Of a stretch of 52,099 bases of DNA, positions 7,112-15,482 are shown piece after piece. The first letter of the stretch is position 1; every line of letters begins with the position of its first letter. Position numbers and translations under genes: made by a program. The DNA is from CAZRWD01 sp964603785 (GTDB taxonomy: Bacteria > Fermentibacterota > Fermentibacteria > Fermentibacterales > Fermentibacteraceae), in contig CAZRWD010000014.1 in assembly GCA_964603785.1 (NCBI GenBank), positions 1 to 52,099 of the forward strand, read 5' to 3'. The notes under the pieces were generated by a model. It worked only from the letters and a program-made list of their open reading frames with translations. It was not told the DNA's origin and ran no database searches.

Positions 7112-8797
7112 CTACCGGCAGGACTGGGTGTCTATCGTGACCTGGACCACGGGCTCGGGAACCTTCTCCGGGCCCTTCGAGCGGGCGATGCTTGCGGAGG
7201 CCGCGAGGCTGAACTCGCGGGCGAGGCGGGTGTAGCCGAAGCCCATGTTGATGAAGTCCCATTCGAACTGGGAACCGGGCTTCAGGTTGTGGAACACCCA
7301 TCCCATGTCGATGCCGGCGCGCTGGAAGGCCTGGGGCCAGCCGTTCCCCTCCAGCCGGTGCTCCAGGACCTCGGCGACCCTGTGGTCGCCCCTCGCGAGC
7401 AGGGCCTGGATGTGGGCCTCGCGCGCGCCGAGGAAACGGACCTCGACCTTCGGGATCTCGCGGAGGGCCTTCGAGATCTCCTCGCGCCAGAGCCTGAGGT
7501 TCTCGACAGTGGCCATGGCCGACCACTGGAACGCGGTCCACGGCTTGGGGATGAAGGGATTGATGCTCACGGACACGGGCAGCTTCGTGATCGTGCGGAT
7601 CTCGCGGACGAGCCTGGCGATGTCGGCCCTGTCCTCGTCGGTCTCGAACGGGAAGCCGTATATGAAGTACAGCCTGAGGCGGGAGACGCTCTTCGAGGCG
7701 TCCCTCACCGTCTGGAGGATGCTCTCGTTCCTCAGGCTCTTCCCCACGACCTTCCTCAGGCCGTCGCTGCCGGTCTCGGGCGCTATCGTCAGGGTGGTGC
7801 CCGACAGGTCGACCTCGCCCAGCTGGGACGGCTGCTCCGCCCTCTGACTGCCTATGCTGACCTCGTGACCCAGGCTCCTCGCGAGGTCGATTATCTCGCG
7901 GAAGGAGGGGTGCGAGTCGGGCGAGCAGGCTACGAAGCCGATCTTCTCCCCGGCGGGGATCGACTGCAGTATCTGCGTCAGGTCCTCTGCGCGGCACTCG
8001 CGATAGGGGAGATAGGCGTAGCCGGGCAGGCAGAACCGGCAGTTGAACGGGCATCCGCGCGAGACCTCGAGCATGACCATCTCGCCGAAGGCTCCCGACG
8101 GGGTGGTGATCGCAGAGTGCGCACCGATGCCCTCGACGCTCGCCCACTGGCGCATGATCGACACCCTCGGGCTCTGAGAGCCGTGGATCGACGGGACGTA
8201 GATGCCGGGCAGCTTGGCCAGCTGGCCGAGTATCCTCTTCTTGCCCGCGCCCTGGGAGCCCATGCTCTTTATCGTGTCGAGCACCGGTCCCAGCGTGGGC
8301 TCCGACTCGCCGATGACGATCACGTCGAGGAAGGGGGCAAGCGGCATCGGATTGGCCGTGACGCAGAGCCCGCCGGCCATCAGGAGCGGCCAGTTTTCGG
8401 TGCGGTCGGCCGCGCGCAGGGCGATCCCGGAGAGCCTCAGCATCTCGAGGAAGTTCACATAGTCGGCCTCGTAGGAGATGCTGAAGGCCAGGAGATCGCA
8501 GCTCCTGATCGAGCGGCCCCCGTCGAGGGTGACCAGGGGGCGGCCGCTCCTCTTGCGCCAGAGGAGCTCGTCCGGCTCGGGCAGGAAGGCCCTCTCGCAG
8601 ATGGTCCCGGGCCAGCCCGAGAGCTGCCCGAGCACCCTGTGGTAGCCGAGCGATGCCATACCCACGGCGTAGCTGTTGGGAAACGCGAGCACTGTCTCGA
8701 ACACACCCTTCGAGGGTGCGGGGTGGACCCGCCTCTCGCACGAGAGTATCGAGAGCCTTCGCTCCTCGTATTTGACGGCGGCAGGTTTGCTCTTCAG
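7112..8797 (-). CDS. B12-binding-type radical SAM protein, probable CTG start
   Basis: A radical SAM enzyme with the cluster motif CPFNCRFC (cysteines 218, 222, 225 counting from the internal GTG at 8704). It is preceded by a Rossmann-like region of the sort found in B12-dependent radical SAM proteins (FETVLAFPNSYAVGMASLG). It resembles the uncharacterised family often annotated TIGR03960. The first ATG/GTG/TTG in frame, GTG 8704, would cut off a segment (about KYEERRLSILSCERR) that such proteins usually have. A CTG at 8797 sits seven bases after a perfect GAGGAG, with an in-frame TGA only seven codons further up and a promoter ending about 25 bases upstream. I therefore extend the gene to 8797 (561 aa). 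The reaction is unknown. Confidence 0.8.
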   Translation of the reverse strand: MKSKPAAVKYEERRLSILSCERRVHPAPSKGVFETVLAFPNSYAVGMASLGYHRVLGQLSGWPGTICERAFLPEPDELLWRKRSGRPLVTLDGGRSIRSCDLLAFSISYEADYVNFLEMLRLSGIALRAADRTENWPLLMAGGLCVTANPMPLAPFLDVIVIGESEPTLGPVLDTIKSMGSQGAGKKRILGQLAKLPGIYVPSIHGSQSPRVSIMRQWASVEGIGAHSAITTPSGAFGEMVMLEVSRGCPFNCRFCLPGYAYLPYRECRAEDLTQILQSIPAGEKIGFVACSPDSHPSFREIIDLARSLGHEVSIGSQRAEQPSQLGEVDLSGTTLTIAPETGSDGLRKVVGKSLRNESILQTVRDASKSVSRLRLYFIYGFPFETDEDRADIARLVREIRTITKLPVSVSINPFIPKPWTAFQWSAMATVENLRLWREEISKALREIPKVEVRFLGAREAHIQALLARGDHRVAEVLEHRLEGNGWPQAFQRAGIDMGWVFHNLKPGSQFEWDFINMGFGYTRLAREFSLAASASIARSKGPEKVPEPVVQVTIDTQSCR

Positions 8798-8828
8798 TTC
8801 GCCACTCCTCGGGTCTCAGAGTCCGGGG

Positions 8829-8857
8829 AATATATCGGCGAAAGAGGAAATCAACAA
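8829..8857 (-). promoter_or_regulatory. Promoter of the radical SAM gene
   Basis: Minus strand TTGTTG (8857-8852), 17 bases, TATATT (8834-8829), in a locally AT-rich patch between ftsZ and the radical SAM gene. A start near 8822 would leave a short leader carrying GAGGAG before the CTG at 8797. Confidence 0.5.
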
Positions 8858-8884
8858 AGACCTTCCATTTGTCATCCCAATTCG

Positions 8885-10036
8885 CTAGTCAACCGCCCTT
8901 CTGAGGAACGGGGGCACCTGATGGCTCTTGCGGTTGTCTATCTCCGAGCTCTTCGAGGAGGGCTGGAAGGGAACGGTCTCCCTCTCCACGGGGACGCTCT
9001 CCCTGAAGTTGAACTGGGCCAGCCTCTGGGAGGGCAGGGTGATCTCCTCGGGATCCTCGGGGATCGGGCTGCCGAATCCCGTGGCTATCACGGTGATCCT
9101 CATCTCCTCGCCGAGCTTGTCGTTGATGCTCGTGCCCATGAAGACGTTGGCCTGGCTCCCGGCGGCCTTGGTGACTATCTCCATCGCCTCCTCGAACTCC
9201 TTGAACTTGAGCCCGGTCGAGGACTGGACGTTGACCAGGAGAGCCTTCGCCCCCTCGATGGAGATGCCGTCCAGGAGGGGCCCGGAGATCGCCTCGCGCG
9301 CGGCCTCGGAGGCGCGGCTCGCCCCGGTGGCCTTGCCTGTGCCTATCATCGCGCCGCCGCCCTGGGTGATCACTGTCTTCACGTCCTGGAAGTCCCTGTT
9401 GATCATCCCGGGCGTGGTGATGAGGGAGCATATCCCGTCGACCGCGTTCAAGAGCACGCTGTTGGCCATGTCGAGCATGTCCTGCACGGTCGAGTCCTGC
9501 TCCGCCAGGGTCCTCAGCCTCTCGTTCGGGATGACGATGAGGGTGTCGACCACCTTCCGCAGGGCCGTCACGCCGAGCTCGGCCTGGTTCAGCCTCACCG
9601 ACCCCTCGAACTCGAACGGCCTCGTCACGATGCCGACGGTTATCGCACCTGCGTCGCGGGCAGCCCTCGCGACTATGGGAGCCGCGCCGGTCCCCGTCCC
9701 GCCGCCCATCCCGGCGGCCACGAACACCATGTGGCAGCCGGTCAGGCTCTCCTCGATCTCCTTCATGCTCTCCTCGGCGGCCTGCTCTCCCACCTCGACG
9801 TTGCCGCCCGCGCCCAGGCCCCGCGTCGCCCTGGGCCCGATCTGGATCTTGCCGTCGGCCAGACAGTTGTTGAGGGCCTGGAGATCGGTGTTGACCGCGA
9901 GGTACTCGACGCCCGTCAGGTTCGACCTGATCATGCGGTTGATCGCGTTGCACCCGCATCCGCCGACCCCCACGACCTTCAGCCGCGCCCGGCCTGTCGT
10001 CTCCTCCCCCACTTCGATGAGCTGGTTCACGACCAT
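8885..10036 (-). CDS. ftsZ: Cell division GTPase FtsZ
   Basis: 383 aa. Tubulin-like GTPase that forms the cytoplasmic Z-ring. Visible hallmarks are GVGGCGCNA (23-31), the tubulin signature GGGTGTG (111-117), and the T7 catalytic loop NRDFQD (213-218), which keeps N, D and D. A C-terminal tail ending VPPFLRRAVD matches the FtsA-binding peptide, and a short variable linker precedes it. The ATG at 10036 follows GAGGGGG. It is the last gene of the dcw cluster, 11 bases after ftsA. The division protein genes ftsA and ftsQ lie immediately upstream, so it is very likely co-transcribed. Confidence 0.98.
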   Translation of the reverse strand: MVVNQLIEVGEETTGRARLKVVGVGGCGCNAINRMIRSNLTGVEYLAVNTDLQALNNCLADGKIQIGPRATRGLGAGGNVEVGEQAAEESMKEIEESLTGCHMVFVAAGMGGGTGTGAAPIVARAARDAGAITVGIVTRPFEFEGSVRLNQAELGVTALRKVVDTLIVIPNERLRTLAEQDSTVQDMLDMANSVLLNAVDGICSLITTPGMINRDFQDVKTVITQGGGAMIGTGKATGASRASEAAREAISGPLLDGISIEGAKALLVNVQSSTGLKFKEFEEAMEIVTKAAGSQANVFMGTSINDKLGEEMRITVIATGFGSPIPEDPEEITLPSQRLAQFNFRESVPVERETVPFQPSSKSSEIDNRKSHQVPPFLRRAVD

Positions 10037-10047
10037 TGGAACCCCCT

Positions 10048-11292
10048 CTACCTGAGTTTGCCAGCCATACCGGAAAGCCACCTGAAGAAACCGGAAAGCA
10101 TGCCCGGCCTGCCCGGAGGCTCCTGACTCCTCCTGGCCCAGCCTATCGTCACGAGCCCCGTGGCGGTAGCGAACTCCGGCGTGAGCACCAGCTCCGTCGA
10201 AGTCGCGAAACCTGTCGGAACGCCTATCTCCACCGGGAGGCCCGTCGTCCTGGAGGCGACCTCCGCGATCCCGCGCAGCCTGCTCGAACCGCCCGTCAGG
10301 ATCAGCCCGCCGGGCAGCTCCGTGAGATCGATGTTCGATCTCGAGATCTCCATCGAGATCGCCTCGAAGATCTCCTCGACCCTCTGGCCGACCACCTGGG
10401 AGGCCACGGAGTGCGAGATGCTGAAGGTGCCCCTCCCGCCGAGCCTGGAGATCTTCAGGCTCTGGTTCGGGTCGACCAGGCCGTAGGCCGCTACCGCCCA
10501 CTCCGTCTTGAGCCTCTCGGCCTGTTCCCAGGGGATCCTGAGGCTCTGGAGGTCGGCGGTGATCGAGTTGCCGCCGAGCGGGACTACGCCCAGGTGTGCC
10601 AGCGAGCCGTTCATGAAGACTGCGACGTCGGTGGTGCCTGCCCCCATGTCCGCCACCGCGACGCCCATCTCCATCTCGTCGGGAGTCAGGACCGAAGCGC
10701 CGCTGGCCTCCGCGGAGGGAACGACCGCCTCCACCTCGAGGCCGGCTGCGGCGACCGCGGCCTCGATGTTCGCCACCGCGGTCCTGTCCGCTATCACCGT
10801 GTAGATGCGCGCGCTGACCTGCTCGGCGAGCAGCCCCACGGGCGGGCGCCTGAGCCTGTCGAAACCGTCGACGCAGTAGTCCCGCTTCACGATGTCGAGC
10901 ACCCTGCACCCCTGCGGCAGGCGGACCGATCTGGCGGCCTCCTCGGCCCTCGCTATGTCATCCGCCGTGATCCCTCTCGGACCTTCCCCCTCCGCCCTCT
11001 CGACGCCGACCGTGCCGATCCCGTCGAAGCCGCGGACGTGCGCCCCGCTGACGGAGACGATCACGCCGCGTATCTCGCTCTCGCAGAGCAGCTCGGCCTC
11101 CTCGACGGCCTTCTCCACCGCCCTGGCGGCCGTCGAGATGTCCAGCAGGACGCCCTCCCTGACCGCGCCCTCCAGGGAGGCCTGCCCCGCTCCGATGATC
11201 GAGGGGGCGGACACGCACCCCGCCTCGAACTCGGCCGCGACGCAGGTCACCCTGCTGGTTCCGATGTCGAGTCCCGCCAGGAGTTCGCTCAT
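10048..11292 (-). CDS. ftsA: Cell division protein FtsA
   Basis: 414 aa. Actin-fold ATPase that tethers FtsZ to the membrane. It begins LLAGLDIGTSRVTC (phosphate-1 loop), has VADMGAGTTDVAVF (phosphate-2) and GGLILTGGSSRLRG (adenosine loop), and ends in an amphipathic helix (GFFRWLSGMAGKLR) typical of the FtsA membrane-targeting sequence. The ATG at 11292 overlaps the ftsQ stop as ATGA and has GGAGGAGG upstream, which decides the start over an earlier in-frame codon inside ftsQ. Confidence 0.97.
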   Translation of the reverse strand: MSELLAGLDIGTSRVTCVAAEFEAGCVSAPSIIGAGQASLEGAVREGVLLDISTAARAVEKAVEEAELLCESEIRGVIVSVSGAHVRGFDGIGTVGVERAEGEGPRGITADDIARAEEAARSVRLPQGCRVLDIVKRDYCVDGFDRLRRPPVGLLAEQVSARIYTVIADRTAVANIEAAVAAAGLEVEAVVPSAEASGASVLTPDEMEMGVAVADMGAGTTDVAVFMNGSLAHLGVVPLGGNSITADLQSLRIPWEQAERLKTEWAVAAYGLVDPNQSLKISRLGGRGTFSISHSVASQVVGQRVEEIFEAISMEISRSNIDLTELPGGLILTGGSSRLRGIAEVASRTTGLPVEIGVPTGFATSTELVLTPEFATATGLVTIGWARRSQEPPGRPGMLSGFFRWLSGMAGKLR

Positions 11293-11999
11293 GTCGAGGG
11301 CACCTCCTCCCCGGACTGCCCGTACCGGAGCACGACCTGTCCGCGGAAGCGCATGTCGGCCTCCGTCCATCCGACCTCCAGCACCGTCTTCGAGGTCACC
11401 ACGCCGTACAGCCCGAGGCGCGTACCGAACTCGCAGTCGCCCAGGATTATCCTCGTCCCGTCCTGAAGAATCGCGACGAGGCCCTCCCCTTCGATCGCCA
11501 GGCCGCCGATCGATGCGGGCACCCCCTCCCGGGCCGCCCAGAGGGCGACTCCGGGGAGTATCCCGCGCGGATCGCCGCCATCGGACACAGCAACGACGGG
11601 CAGGGTGTCCGAGAGGAACGAGTTCGGCAGGACCTCGCAGTCCTCCGTGACCGCGGTCCGGCCCGATTCCGTGTCCACGGCGAGCACGGGTCTCGAGAGG
11701 GTTATCTCGACCAGGAGCCTGTCCGGGGGATCCAGGGTGACTCTGGCGGAGTCGATGCCCGGGAGCGCCTCCAGCCCGGATGCGATCCCGCGCGGAGACA
11801 GGCGCGACAGCGGGGTGCCGAGGCAGGGTGCGAGAACGGCGGCGACGGATGCCGAATCGACCTCCCGCGCTCCCCAGACCGCCACCTCGCGGAGATCCAG
11901 GCGCCCCTCGCGCTCGAGGTGCCTGAATCCGAGGAAGGCCAGGCAGGTGAGCACCAGGGCGACGGCGGAGGCCGACAGGAAGACCGCGCGATGCCTCAT
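11289..11999 (-). CDS. ftsQ: Cell division protein FtsQ (DivIB-like)
   Basis: 236 aa. Single-pass inner-membrane divisome protein. It has a short cytoplasmic start (MRHRA), one membrane helix (about 6-24), then a POTRA-like domain (LREVAVWGAREVDSASVAAVL... LPGIDSARVTLDPPDRLLVEI) and a beta-domain. Identification rests on this architecture and its place between murC and ftsA. The ATG overlaps the murC TGA (ATGA). It lacks the usual murB or ddl neighbours between murC and ftsQ. Confidence 0.88.
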   Translation of the reverse strand: MRHRAVFLSASAVALVLTCLAFLGFRHLEREGRLDLREVAVWGAREVDSASVAAVLAPCLGTPLSRLSPRGIASGLEALPGIDSARVTLDPPDRLLVEITLSRPVLAVDTESGRTAVTEDCEVLPNSFLSDTLPVVAVSDGGDPRGILPGVALWAAREGVPASIGGLAIEGEGLVAILQDGTRIILGDCEFGTRLGLYGVVTSKTVLEVGWTEADMRFRGQVVLRYGQSGEEVPST

Positions 12000-13309
12000 G
12001 CGCCGCCCTCCGCGAAGGAGCGGGCGTACCCGTCCGAGCAGCCCGCGCCCATGAACACGATGGTGCCTACGTCCATGGAGGCCACGACGCTCTCGATCGT
12101 GCCGGGCGCGCAGGGACGGCAGGAGGCGCCGCACCGCTGCGCGCTCGACACGACCAGGAGCTCGTCGACCCCCTCGAGTGGGTCCTCCCGGGCGGGATAG
12201 ACGGGCAGGACGGCCGACTCGTCGGCCAGCGCGAGGGCCGCACCCATCCCGCCGTGCATGTCTCTGGTCCTGGAGAAGAGGTGGGGCTCGAAGACGACTC
12301 CTATCCTCCCCGGAGCCACGCGCCTCAGGGCGCCTATCGACGACTCGATCTCCCGGGGGTGATGCGCGTAGTCCGATACCACGAGCATCCCGTCCCTCAC
12401 CCCGAGCCTCTCGAGGCGCCTGCGGGCACCAGGGAAGTCCGACATCGCCGCGGCGGCCTCCCCGGTCGACAGGCCGCAGAGGTCGAGAAGCGCATGAGCA
12501 GTCGCGGCATTGCGGAGGTTCTCGAGCCCGGGAATGCCCAGGAAGCCTTCGACCCCCCGGCAGGAGTACCTCTCCCCCCAGCCGGAGGCCCCCCGCGGCT
12601 CGCAGTGGAAGTCCCCTCCCTCGCCCGCGAGCAGGACGCTCCTGCCGATCCGCCCGGCCCAGCGGGCGAGTGAGGCCTCTTCGACTGGCACAACCACACC
12701 TCCGCCGGGCAGCGCTGCTTCGAGGAAGATCTCGAAGGCGCAGCGCAGGGCCTCCTCCCCGCCGTAGCACTCGAGGTGCTCGAGATCGAAGCTGGTTACG
12801 GCCGCGTGCAGGTGCGGCAGGCGCAGGAAGGCCCTGTCGTACTCGTCGGCCTCTATCACGGCGCAGCCCTCCCCGGGCCTGAACCCGCCGGTCCAGCCGG
12901 GGACCTCGCCGCCCGCCAGCACGAGCGGGTCCCTCCCGGCCCTTGCCAGGGCCCATCCGGTCAGGGCTGTCGTCGTCGTCTTCCCGTGCGCGCCCGCGAT
13001 CGCGACCGTGTCGTATCCCCCGGCCAGGGCGGCGAGCATCTCGCTCCTGCGCAGGACGCTGCAGCCGCCCCTCCTGGCAGCGGCGAGCTCGGGGTGATCC
13101 GGGGGGATGGCGGCCGTGTAGACTACCGTCTCGGCATCGACGGCGTGTGAGGGATCGTGGCCGGCCGTGCAGCGGATCCCGTTCCTCTCGAGGAGATCGA
13201 GGCCCGGAGCACTGCGGTCGCAGCCCGTGACGTCCCATCCGAGGTGCTTCATCCAGAGGGCGATGCCGCTCATCCCACTGCCCGCGATCCCCATCAGATG
13301 GGCCTTCAC
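11996..13309 (-). CDS. murC: UDP-N-acetylmuramate--L-alanine ligase MurC
   Basis: 437 aa. ATP-dependent addition of L-Ala to UDP-MurNAc in the cytoplasm. It has the N-terminal Rossmann start HLMGIAGSGMSGIA, the Mur-ligase P-loop GAHGKTTTT, and conserved YDRAFL and DYAHHPREI segments. The start is GTG, overlapping the murG stop as GTGA. The length is typical for the family. Confidence 0.96.
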   Translation of the reverse strand: MKAHLMGIAGSGMSGIALWMKHLGWDVTGCDRSAPGLDLLERNGIRCTAGHDPSHAVDAETVVYTAAIPPDHPELAAARRGGCSVLRRSEMLAALAGGYDTVAIAGAHGKTTTTALTGWALARAGRDPLVLAGGEVPGWTGGFRPGEGCAVIEADEYDRAFLRLPHLHAAVTSFDLEHLECYGGEEALRCAFEIFLEAALPGGGVVVPVEEASLARWAGRIGRSVLLAGEGGDFHCEPRGASGWGERYSCRGVEGFLGIPGLENLRNAATAHALLDLCGLSTGEAAAAMSDFPGARRRLERLGVRDGMLVVSDYAHHPREIESSIGALRRVAPGRIGVVFEPHLFSRTRDMHGGMGAALALADESAVLPVYPAREDPLEGVDELLVVSSAQRCGASCRPCAPGTIESVVASMDVGTIVFMGAGCSDGYARSFAEGGA

Positions 13310-14379
13310 GATGCCGCCCCCTCCCCCAGGAGCAGTCTCGCGGCCCTCTCCGCCGAATCCGCGGGAAAGAGCCCGGCGATGCCATCCGACATCCTCCGCA
13401 GGGCCCCCCGGTCCCCTACGAGCCTTCGCACCCCGTCCCAGAGGGTCTCGGCGCTCAGGCCGGCCTCCGGCATCACGACCGCCCCTCCGGCAGCGGCCGC
13501 CTCGGCGGCGTTCGCCGTCTGGTGGTCGTCAGCCGCATGGGGATACGGCACGAGGACAGAGGGCAGGCGGAAGAAGCAAAGCTCGGCCAGGGTCATGGCG
13601 CCCGCCCGGGCCACGCACAGGTCGGCGGCGGAGTAGAGGATCGACGGATCGTCCGCGAAGGCGGTCAGGTGGATGCCGGACTCGCCCGCGGTCAGGGCAC
13701 GGCAGCGCTCCAGATCCCTTTCCCCGCACTGCAGAACGACCTGCAGCCCGTCATGACCGCCCATCGCGAGGCTGTTGACCGCCCGTGCCCCCTGGCTCCC
13801 GCCGAGGAAGAGGACGACCGGACGGGCGGGGTCCAGCCCGAGCGACCTGACGGAGGAGTCCCTCTCGAGCCTGACCAGCGACTCCCTCACGGGGTTGCCC
13901 ACCCGGACGGCCTTGCGTCCGAACCAGCGGGCCGAGGCCTCGAACCCCGTGAGCACCGTGTCGGCGAACCTCGCGGCGGCCCGGTTCGCCCTGCCCGGGA
14001 CCGCGTTGCTCTCGTGCAGGAGCACCCTGAGCCCGAGAGACCTGCCGGCCATGGCGCAGAAGAAGGACGAGTACCCTCCGGTCGCGAGGACTGCCTCGCA
14101 GGAGAGACTCTTCAGCAGCCTCCTCGCGGAGAGCAGCGTCGAGACCGACCGGAACGGGACCGAGAGCAGGCCCGCCACCCCGGTGTCCACCCTGGGCGGG
14201 TCCAGCACGGTCGTCCGGTCTCGCCAGGGCGAGTACATCCTCTCGTCGACAGGCCTCGGGGTGGCTACGAAGTGGAATGCGGCCTCCCCCCCGGAGAGCG
14301 GGCCGAGCTTCAGGGCGATGCCTATCGCAGGCGAGATGTGCCCGCCGGTCCCCCCGCCCGCTATCGCGAACATCCTCAC
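13306..14379 (-). CDS. murG: Lipid II synthase, UDP-GlcNAc transferase MurG
   Basis: About 357 aa. Transfers GlcNAc to lipid I at the inner face of the membrane. Seen are the N-terminal loop FAIAGGGTGGHISPAIGIA, the second glycine loop LFLGGSQGARAVN, and a C-terminal UDP-GlcNAc region (ARAGAMTLAELCFFRLPSVLVPYPHAADDHQ). I prefer GTG 14379 because it overlaps the ftsW stop as GTGA and has GGGG seven bases upstream; ATG 14394 or ATG 14373 are also possible. Confidence 0.96.
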   Translation of the reverse strand: MRMFAIAGGGTGGHISPAIGIALKLGPLSGGEAAFHFVATPRPVDERMYSPWRDRTTVLDPPRVDTGVAGLLSVPFRSVSTLLSARRLLKSLSCEAVLATGGYSSFFCAMAGRSLGLRVLLHESNAVPGRANRAAARFADTVLTGFEASARWFGRKAVRVGNPVRESLVRLERDSSVRSLGLDPARPVVLFLGGSQGARAVNSLAMGGHDGLQVVLQCGERDLERCRALTAGESGIHLTAFADDPSILYSAADLCVARAGAMTLAELCFFRLPSVLVPYPHAADDHQTANAAEAAAAGGAVVMPEAGLSAETLWDGVRRLVGDRGALRRMSDGIAGLFPADSAERAARLLLGEGAAS

Positions 14380-15482
14380 CTGCGCACCCCGCATGAGATC
14401 CGTGCCGCGGCGCCGATGGAGGCCATGGTGAAGACGACGCTCGTGCCGCCCCACGAGATGAGCGGCAGGGTCATCCCGGTGGTCGGGAGCAGCCTGGTGG
14501 AGACGGCGATGTGAAGAAGGGCCCCTATGGCGATGGATGCCGTCAGCCCTCCCGCGAGGAGGAACCCGAAGATGTCGTCCGACCTCTCGGATATCTTCCA
14601 CGATGTCCAGAGCAGCACGCAGAAGGCCAGCAGAACGAGCGACGTACCGACGAAGCCGGCCTCCTCGCCGATGACGGCCAGGATGAAGTCCGAGAACGCC
14701 TCCGGGAGGAAGCCCCTCTGCTGGCGGCCGTGCCCCAGCCCCCGGCCGAGGAGACCCCCGCTGCCGAGTGCGATGCACGCCTGCTGCGGCTGGTAGTTCT
14801 CGCTGTCCACCCCCACGGTGGGGTTGATCCAGCCGGTCACCCTCTCGAGCCGGTACGGGGAGGTGAGTATGAAGACCGACCCCAGAAGGGCGATTATCAC
14901 GAAGAGGGCGGCCATGTGTCCGAAGCGCGCCTCGGACAGGAAGAGCATGACGGCGAGGATCGAGAGCATGTACAGCGCTCCGGCGAAGTCTCTCTGGGCC
15001 AGCATCATGAGGGCAGGCACGAGGCCTGCGGCCGAGAGGGCCACCGCCCCCCGCAGGCCCCGGGCCGAGACCGTCCCCCTGGAGACCAGGTGGGCGGAGA
15101 GGAGGATGAAGGAGAACCGGCAGAGCTCGGACGGCATGAACCTGAAGCCGCCCAGCACGAGCCACCTCGTCGAGCCCTTCACGGCGGGTGCGAGCGACGA
15201 GCCCGGGACGATGGTGGGGATCATCGCGACGAGCGCAGCCAGGTAGAGCGGAAGGGCCAGCTTCCGCCACACCCTCGGTCCCGACAGGTAGACCGCCGCC
15301 GCGAGCACCAGCCCTGCGAGCACCCTTCCCAGATGGCCCGTGAAATAGGCATGGCTGTTGCCGAAGGCCCTCATCGAGGCGAAGGAGCTCGCCGAGAGCA
15401 CGGCCATCGCCCCTGCGGCCACCAGGCCGGCGGCTGCCGCCAGCACGATCCGACCCTCGGCCCCGGGAGGGGGGATCTTCAT
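14376..15482 (-). CDS. ftsW: SEDS peptidoglycan glycosyltransferase FtsW
   Basis: 368 aa. Polytopic SEDS protein that polymerises lipid II at the septum with its partner FtsI. About ten hydrophobic segments are visible. Conserved stretches include PSELCRFSFILLSAHL, the QRDFAGALYML acidic site, QQACIALGSGGLLGRGLGHG, FILAVIGEEAGF and LLPTTGMTLPLISWGGTS. The ATG overlaps the murD stop (ATGA). Confidence 0.96.
   Translation of the reverse strand: MKIPPPGAEGRIVLAAAAGLVAAGAMAVLSASSFASMRAFGNSHAYFTGHLGRVLAGLVLAAAVYLSGPRVWRKLALPLYLAALVAMIPTIVPGSSLAPAVKGSTRWLVLGGFRFMPSELCRFSFILLSAHLVSRGTVSARGLRGAVALSAAGLVPALMMLAQRDFAGALYMLSILAVMLFLSEARFGHMAALFVIIALLGSVFILTSPYRLERVTGWINPTVGVDSENYQPQQACIALGSGGLLGRGLGHGRQQRGFLPEAFSDFILAVIGEEAGFVGTSLVLLAFCVLLWTSWKISERSDDIFGFLLAGGLTASIAIGALLHIAVSTRLLPTTGMTLPLISWGGTSVVFTMASIGAAARISCGVRR

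Noticed and set aside
7112..8885. UGA recoding in other genes of the window
   Set aside because: The other recognised genes run uninterrupted, and TGA is used as an ordinary stop in many of them, so the genetic code is standard apart from possible selenocysteine.
7031..10126. Long plus-strand open frame opposite the radical SAM gene and ftsZ
   Set aside because: Low-information composition, antisense to clear genes, and it crosses an intergenic promoter; not a real protein.
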